A DNA stretch of 5,622 nt, taken from NCBI GenBank assembly GCA_900542245.1, contig UQMQ01000138.1, positions 1-5,622 on the forward strand. Reading direction: 5' to 3'. Made by a program: the position numbers and the translations under genes. Source of the stretch: an uncultured Eubacteriales bacterium. GTDB taxonomy: Bacteria > Bacillota > Clostridia > Peptostreptococcales > Anaerovoracaceae. How positions within the stretch are numbered: the first letter of the stretch is position 1; every line of letters begins with the position of its first letter. The notes beneath the pieces are model-generated. The model made no database searches and was not told the origin of the DNA. It saw only the letters and a program-made list of their open reading frames with translations. Positions 1 to 2,419 of this stretch are shown piece by piece.

Positions 1-262
1 GATCATGTGTTTTTTCCTTTCCCGCGGCCACTTCGGAAAGGTCCTTCATCAGCATCTCACGGTCTTCCTCATAGACGGCCGACAAAGGATTATCCAAACA
101 TCTGCCGGGTATCATAAAGCGATCCACCGCAGCCTCAGAAAGCTCCAGTTTATTATTCTGTATGTCAAATACATAGAGAAAATCGTCCATGCTCTTTGAA
201 ATAGCATCCATCAGTTTTTCCGTTGTCACTCTTTCAAATAGCGTAAATGCATCTTTGCCCAT
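1..262 (-). CDS. PAS-domain signalling protein, N-terminal part (probably GGDEF/EAL type), runs off the left edge
   Basis: The first 87 codons of a protein whose remainder lies outside the window. Translation starts MGKDAFTLFERVTTEKLMDA and continues into a PAS fold. Around residues 28-45 there is DFLYVFDIQNNKLELSEAAV, then RFMIPGR, then YEEDREMLMKDL and GKEKTHD near residues 69-87. From memory this pattern (FLYVFDxxxNxxxxS...RFxxPG...V..EDRxxLxxDL....GKxxTHD) is typical of the sensory PAS_3-like domain that opens many clostridial diguanylate cyclase/phosphodiesterase (GGDEF/EAL) proteins. No signal peptide or membrane helix is seen, so the visible part is cytoplasmic. The start is supported by CAGGAG about 10 bases upstream and a good promoter further up. 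The output domain cannot be seen; a histidine kinase or another PAS effector is possible. Confidence 0.7.
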   Translation of the reverse strand, partial: MGKDAFTLFERVTTEKLMDAISKSMDDFLYVFDIQNNKLELSEAAVDRFMIPGRCLDNPLSAVYEEDREMLMKDLSEVAAGKEKTHD

Positions 263-310
263 GACTCTAACACTCCTGATTTCTTTTATTGCATTGAATC
301 TTTTTTATTA

Positions 311-339
311 TTTGTATCACAAAGCATTTTCTTCGTCAA
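311..339 (-). promoter_or_regulatory. Sigma-A promoter for the PAS protein gene
   Basis: On the minus strand TTGACG (339-334) is separated by exactly 17 bases from TACAAA (316-311). A TG one base upstream of the -10 makes an extended -10. It lies about 50 bases before the ATG at 262, followed by an A/T-rich leader and the CAGGAG ribosome site (278-273). It sits inside the 5' end of the decayed AGCS remnant, which is read in the opposite direction. Confidence 0.6.
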
Positions 340-519
340 TACATTCTTTCGATTCGTATCCTTTGGTGCGTTTTCATCATCGGTTCCATTGCCGTTCTGC
401 GTTTTGTATGGGAACTTGCGGATACCCGCAGCAGTTTGATGGCAAGCCCGAACTTGATTGTGCTGTTGACACGCAGTCCGATTGTTGTTAAGCTGACCAG
501 GGAATACCTGATCAGCTAA
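325..519 (+). pseudogene. Remnant of an alanine/glycine:cation symporter (AGCS family), C-terminal end only
   Basis: The plus strand carries about 64 codons ending at TAA 517-519 that read like the last part of an AGCS sodium:alanine/glycine symporter. Visible blocks are YILSIRILW, then VLRFVWELADT, SLMASPNLIVLL, and RSPIVVKLTREYL just before the stop. Family members normally show ...VWxxADTxNGLMAxPNLIALLxLSPVVVKLTKEY at the C-terminus (recalled knowledge), so the order and spacing match. AGCS proteins are usually about 450-490 residues, so most of the gene is missing. There is no start codon or ribosome site; an in-frame TGA occurs at 295-297, and similarity fades left of about 325. The conserved NG of DTxNGLMA is SS here and AIPN is ASPN, which fits decay. 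The left end now holds the promoter of the neighbouring PAS gene. Family assignment is by eye. Confidence 0.72.
491..517 (-). terminator. Hairpin at the end of the protease gene, possible weak terminator
   Basis: AGCTGACCAGG (491-501) and CCTGATCAGCT (507-517) form an 11-bp stem with a 5-base loop. The single imperfect pair (497/511) is a G.U wobble in minus-strand RNA but a C/A mismatch in plus-strand RNA, so the structure fits the protease transcript better. It overlaps that gene's stop codon. No T-run follows on either strand, so intrinsic termination would be weak; an mRNA-end stabilising role is equally possible. Confidence 0.35.
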
Positions 520-1331
520 GAAGGGGTGCCGCAATTCTGGCTTTGCTTGCTATTTGTTTTTTTACCCTGTCGGAGTGAGCGGCAGACGACATACCCCGCC
601 GGAGCGATCATGATCAGAATAAAAATACTGATCAGTTCATTCGCTTCGGAGAGTGCAAAGCCCTGCAGCATCGTAATGAGGTTGTTCGCGAAATGCACGA
701 GGATGGGAAACAGCAGGTTCCTTTTCTTCTCGTAAAGGATTCCAGCGGCAATGCCCATGAGCGTAGCATAGACAGCCTGCACGATATTCAGGTGATAAAC
801 GCCGAAGAGTACAGATGACATTAGAATCGCGGCCCAAGCGGGACTGAATTTCCGCATGGAACGAAGCACAATGCCGCGGAATAGAATTTCTTCTACCACA
901 GGTGCCGCGATCACCGCAATCATAAATGTTCCAAATGCATTTCCGCCGGCAATATTTTCAGCACCGGCGTTCATTGCCTCAACGCTTTTTTGAAGCGGGG
1001 GAATCTGTTCTGCCAGCATGATCCAAAGCTCAGAGATTCCGCAAATGCCAACTCCCGCGACCAGACTGTCGAGCACATCTTTAAAATTTGTCGTTGTGCG
1101 CGGCTCGCTTACCTCTTTCCTAAAAAGCAGTTTATAGAGCGTGAAGAATACGAGGATAAGAACAGCGTAGGTCAAAATCTCGCCCCAATATGCGTATTTC
1201 ATAAACTGCTGCGGGGGAATATGAAAAACATCTAAAACGAGCTTTTCCACAAGGAAATACAATAGATTGGACAGCAAAAAATGCAATGCGATTGCAAGAA
1301 TCGGGATAGCATAATATCTTTTTTTCATCAT
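516..1331 (-). CDS. CPBP family intramembrane glutamic endopeptidase (CAAX/Abi protease)
   Basis: A 271-residue membrane protease of the CPBP (CAAX prenyl protease 2 / Abi, Rce1-type) family. All three signature motifs are present: EEILFRG at residues 147-153 with the glutamate pair and arginine, FGVYHLN at 176-182 with the histidine, and HFANN at 213-217. Several hydrophobic helices surround them: about 8-30, 50-70, 90-108, 132-146, 165-195 and 205-245. Length and motif spacing are normal, so it looks intact. Family members cleave peptides inside the membrane and in Firmicutes serve in bacteriocin self-immunity, peptide maturation or protein-targeting roles; the substrate here is unknown and no bacteriocin gene is visible nearby. 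The ATG at 1331 is chosen over the adjacent ATG at 1328 because AGGAGA lies 11 bases upstream. The stop TAG overlaps the TAA of the convergent AGCS remnant. The basic C-terminal tail is probably cytoplasmic. Confidence 0.9.
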   Translation of the reverse strand: MMKKRYYAIPILAIALHFLLSNLLYFLVEKLVLDVFHIPPQQFMKYAYWGEILTYAVLILVFFTLYKLLFRKEVSEPRTTTNFKDVLDSLVAGVGICGISELWIMLAEQIPPLQKSVEAMNAGAENIAGGNAFGTFMIAVIAAPVVEEILFRGIVLRSMRKFSPAWAAILMSSVLFGVYHLNIVQAVYATLMGIAAGILYEKKRNLLFPILVHFANNLITMLQGFALSEANELISIFILIMIAPAGYVVCRSLRQGKKTNSKQSQNCGTPS

Positions 1332-1648
1332 ACGGTCAATTTTCTCCTATCTGTATTTTTGAGAGTTCTGCAACAGTATAACCGATTTTACTTAAAGTCT
1401 TTGTTAAGACTGTCTGGTTTGAATCATGCAAACTTCGATCTGGTACATGATCATTTCAACCTGGTTTGTGATGTCTTTTTTCATTAAACGCTCATTTATC
1501 CCAATTCCAAATTAGGTGCCGCAGCAAAATCGCCGTCGGCACATACTCATCCTCTGTGCGCTGCGAACGCGCATTTCCATCTGTTCCATCTGCTTATGTC
1601 CCACCGGCGAATGCGCAAGATAGCTTGCTCTTACTTGTTTCTGTACGG
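1332..1648 (-). other. Region between yccF and the protease gene: decayed coding-like scraps, no intact gene
   Basis: Minus strand. Right after the yccF stop, one frame reads protein-like (QKQVRASYLAHSPVGH, KQMEQMEMRVRS, to about 1565). A shift of frame then gives SQRTEDEYVPTAILLRHLIW and NWDK to a TGA at 1493-1495, as if one gene had been broken by a frameshift. Further on, a 26-codon frame begins MKKDITNQVEMIMYQ (ATG at 1482) without a clear ribosome site. A third open stretch, 1455-1339, ends KIGYTVAELSKIQIGEN just before the protease start, so the protease ribosome site lies in its last codons. I recognise none of these. GTGCCG (1516-1521) pairs with CGGCAC (1537-1542) as a possible weak hairpin. 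A TATACT (1380-1375) could be a -10 for the protease gene, but no convincing -35 accompanies it. Confidence 0.4.
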
Positions 1649-2011
1649 TTATCCGATGATCTGCGCGCCAAACGGCATCAGCGACAGCTGCGCCAGCTTG
1701 AAAAACTGCTTCCCGAATGGAATCCCGATGATCGTGATGCACCAAAGGCAACCGATGATCAGGTTCGCGACCGCCATTTCCAAACCGAAAAAGACGATCC
1801 AGATCACATTCACCAAAAGGGAAAACATGCCGCTGCCGTATACGATCTCCTTGCCGAACGGCCACATCGCCAGTGACGCGAATTTAAAGCACTGCAAGCC
1901 GATCGGAATCCCGATGATCGTGATGCACCAGATCAGCCCCGCCAGCAGCCAGAGAATACCGCTGAATAACCCACCAAAAATAAACCAAAGAAAGTTGCCC
2001 AATGTGTTCAT
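1649..2011 (-). CDS. yccF: YccF domain-containing inner membrane protein with two YccF repeats
   Basis: A 120-residue membrane protein of the YccF (formerly DUF307) family, function unknown. Two copies of the YccF repeat are clear: residues 28-56 begin WCITIIGIPIG and end WPFGKEI; residues 90-118 begin WCITIIGIPFG and end LMPFGAQI. Hydrophobic segments lie at about 8-35, 62-80 and 82-98, consistent with a small polytopic protein. Length is normal for the family. The ATG at 2011 has AGGAG 5 bases upstream, rather close but strong. The two repeats share a perfect 26-bp DNA repeat (1719-1744 and 1905-1930) covering the ITIIGIP codons. The last ten codons recur as a scrap upstream of the helicase (5158-5187). 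The gene symbol is by family; a separate regulatory role is not evident. Confidence 0.88.
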   Translation of the reverse strand: MNTLGNFLWFIFGGLFSGILWLLAGLIWCITIIGIPIGLQCFKFASLAMWPFGKEIVYGSGMFSLLVNVIWIVFFGLEMAVANLIIGCLWCITIIGIPFGKQFFKLAQLSLMPFGAQIIG

Positions 2012-2038
2012 AATGACTCCTGTATGTATATCCTCGTT

Positions 2039-2149
2039 TCAATCAATATCGTTCCGTCCAATTCTGTCAAGCCCAGCACTTCGCAAAGCGTCTGCTGCAA
2101 TTTTTTCAAAATTCTCAATCAAAAGCCTTGCATCTTTCGCTTGGTTGTG
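2039..2149 (-). pseudogene. Coding-like 3' tail of an unidentified gene
   Basis: Minus strand, 36 open codons ending at TGA 2041-2039. The sequence includes AKDARLLIENFEKIAADALR followed by SAGLDRIGRNDID, with the residue mix of a folded alpha-helical C-terminus. It has no start codon in frame and an upstream in-frame TAA at 2152-2150, just outside the 210-bp element. It could be the last exon-like scrap of a gene cut by the event that brought in the element. I do not recognise the family; chance openness over 36 codons cannot be excluded. Confidence 0.35.
2043..2070 (-). promoter_or_regulatory. Possible promoter for yccF
   Basis: A perfect TTGACA (2070-2065) lies 16 bases from TATTGA (2048-2043), which matches the -10 consensus at only three of six positions. 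It is placed correctly, about 30 bases before the ATG at 2011. The -35 also falls within the coding-like tail 2039-2149, so it may be coincidence. Confidence 0.35.
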
Positions 2150-2156
2150 TTAGCAT
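2128..2156 (+). promoter_or_regulatory. Possible plus-strand promoter facing into the 210-bp element
   Basis: TTGCAT (2128-2133), 17 bases, TAGCAT (2151-2156) with a TG one base upstream of the -10. Each hexamer is a partial match (3/6 and 4/6). The predicted start, about 2162-2164, is in the left complementary end, and the hairpin with T-run at 2201-2242 lies 80 bases downstream, which would give a short RNA antisense to the end of the 19-codon ORF. Confidence 0.28.
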
Positions 2157-2200
2157 TAGGTCAAGAGGAAACCGTTGAAAACGGCTAACCTGGTTTGATT

Positions 2201-2242
2201 AAAATAATCGTCTCAGATTGCAAGCCTGGCGATTATTTTTTT
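2201..2242 (+). terminator. Intrinsic terminator inside the element, better on the plus strand
   Basis: AAAATAATCG (2201-2210) pairs with CGATTATTTT (2230-2239), a 10-bp stem with a 19-base loop. On the plus strand the stem runs straight into a stretch of seven T (2236-2242). On the minus strand it is followed by TTTTAATC, a weaker T-run, and lies at the stop codon of the 19-codon ORF, so it may work in both directions. Confidence 0.45.
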
Positions 2243-2292
2243 ATGTAAATGGTAATCCGCACTTTACCGAAGGTAATTGTGATTCGCACCAT
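2233..2292 (-). CDS. 19-residue basic beta-patterned peptide, hypothetical
   Basis: ATG at 2292 to TAA at 2235-2233 encodes MVRITITFGKVRITIYIKK. A good ribosome site, AGGAAGGTGG (2306-2297), lies 4 bases before the ATG, far better than chance spacing for a random ORF. The peptide has five basic residues, no acidic ones, and alternates hydrophobic with polar residues on both sides of a central GK, with VRITI repeated at residues 2-6 and 11-15: the pattern of a short amphipathic beta-hairpin. No signal peptide or transmembrane helix. The leader can fold so that the ribosome site is paired (2299-2305 with 2333-2339). A LexA box and promoter lie upstream. Possible roles are a small toxin, an antimicrobial-like peptide or a leader peptide; I do not recognise a family, and it could be a by-product of the element's fold. 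Confidence 0.45.
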   Translation of the reverse strand: MVRITITFGKVRITIYIKK

Positions 2293-2296
2293 ATTA

Positions 2297-2339
2297 CCAC
2301 CTTCCTTTCATCCAAAATCCCTTTTGAATTTCGGAAGGT
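2297..2339 (-). promoter_or_regulatory. Leader hairpin covering the ribosome site of the 19-residue ORF
   Basis: In minus-strand RNA ACCUUCC (2339-2333) pairs with GGAAGGU (2305-2299), which is the Shine-Dalgarno sequence. An inner stem CAAAA (2326-2322) with UUUUG (2317-2313) is closed by the loop GGGA, a GNRA tetraloop. Next to it, GGUAAU (2298-2293) can pair with AUUACC (2277-2272) across the start codon. Both pairings would block initiation. Confidence 0.45.
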
Positions 2340-2371
2340 TAACCGCTTTCGCTTGTCCTCTTGACCTCTCT

Positions 2372-2400
2372 ATTTTATCATAATCCCTCACAAAGAACAA
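2372..2400 (-). promoter_or_regulatory. Promoter for the 210-nt element and 19-codon ORF
   Basis: TTGTTC (2400-2395), 17 bases, TAAAAT (2377-2372), with TG one base upstream of the -10 (extended -10). The -10 matches five of six consensus positions; the -35 only three, which the extended -10 can offset. The predicted start is at about 2365-2366, the first bases of the element. It lies downstream of the helicase stop codon, so the element need not rely on helicase read-through. Confidence 0.5.
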
Positions 2401-2406
2401 GTGTTC
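2395..2406. promoter_or_regulatory. LexA (DinR-type) SOS operator
   Basis: GAACAAGTGTTC fits the Firmicute LexA box GAAC-N4-GTTC, including the preferred purine, purine and pyrimidine positions of CGAACRNRYGTTYG (recalled consensus). The flanks extend the dyad to AAAGAACAAGTGTTCTTT (2392-2409). It covers the -35 of the promoter at 2372-2400, where a repressor would block RNA polymerase. No second GAAC-N4-GTTC was found by eye in the window. Without T-run on the minus strand, it is a poor terminator for the helicase, though T5 follows on the plus strand. Confidence 0.6.
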
Positions 2407-2419
2407 TTTTTATGTTCTC

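Larger units (their letters stand above)
2158..2367 (-). ncRNA. 210-nt element with complementary ends and internal hairpins: structured RNA or MITE-like repeat
   Basis: The ends are a perfect 12-bp inverted repeat, AGGTCAAGAGGA (2158-2169) and its complement (2356-2367). Similarity extends inward to the shared AACCT (2158-2191 against 2336-2367). Between them, on the minus strand, lie a long hairpin (2299-2339), the ORF 2292-2233 with its ribosome site, and a hairpin 2201-2239; the left end also holds the small hairpin CCGTT-GAA-AACGG. A promoter just outside the right end (2372-2400) would start RNA within a base or two of the element, so the inverted repeat could be the closing stem of a folded transcript. 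The same layout could be the terminal inverted repeats of a non-autonomous mobile element, but I see no target-site duplication (left flank ...GCATT, right flank CTCTA...). No known RNA class is recognised. Confidence 0.5.

Noticed and set aside
286..534. Minus-strand 82-codon frame between the protease and PAS genes
   Set aside because: Antisense to the AGCS remnant, overlaps the PAS promoter, and reads as low-quality Asn/Gln-rich protein; the plus-strand symporter reading explains the base pattern better.
2158..2367. tmRNA-like RNA (paired ends with a short internal ORF)
   Set aside because: Too short, no CCA end, no tRNA-like acceptor/T arm, and the peptide does not resemble a degradation tag ending in ALAA.
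2158..2367. Target-site duplication that would prove transposition of the element
   Set aside because: Flanks (GCATT on the left, CTCTA on the right) do not match under either choice of boundary.
2392..2409. AAAGAACA-AG-TGTTCTTT as the helicase terminator
   Set aside because: A/T-rich 7-bp stem with no T-run on the minus strand; the exact fit to the LexA box and overlap with a -35 is a better explanation.
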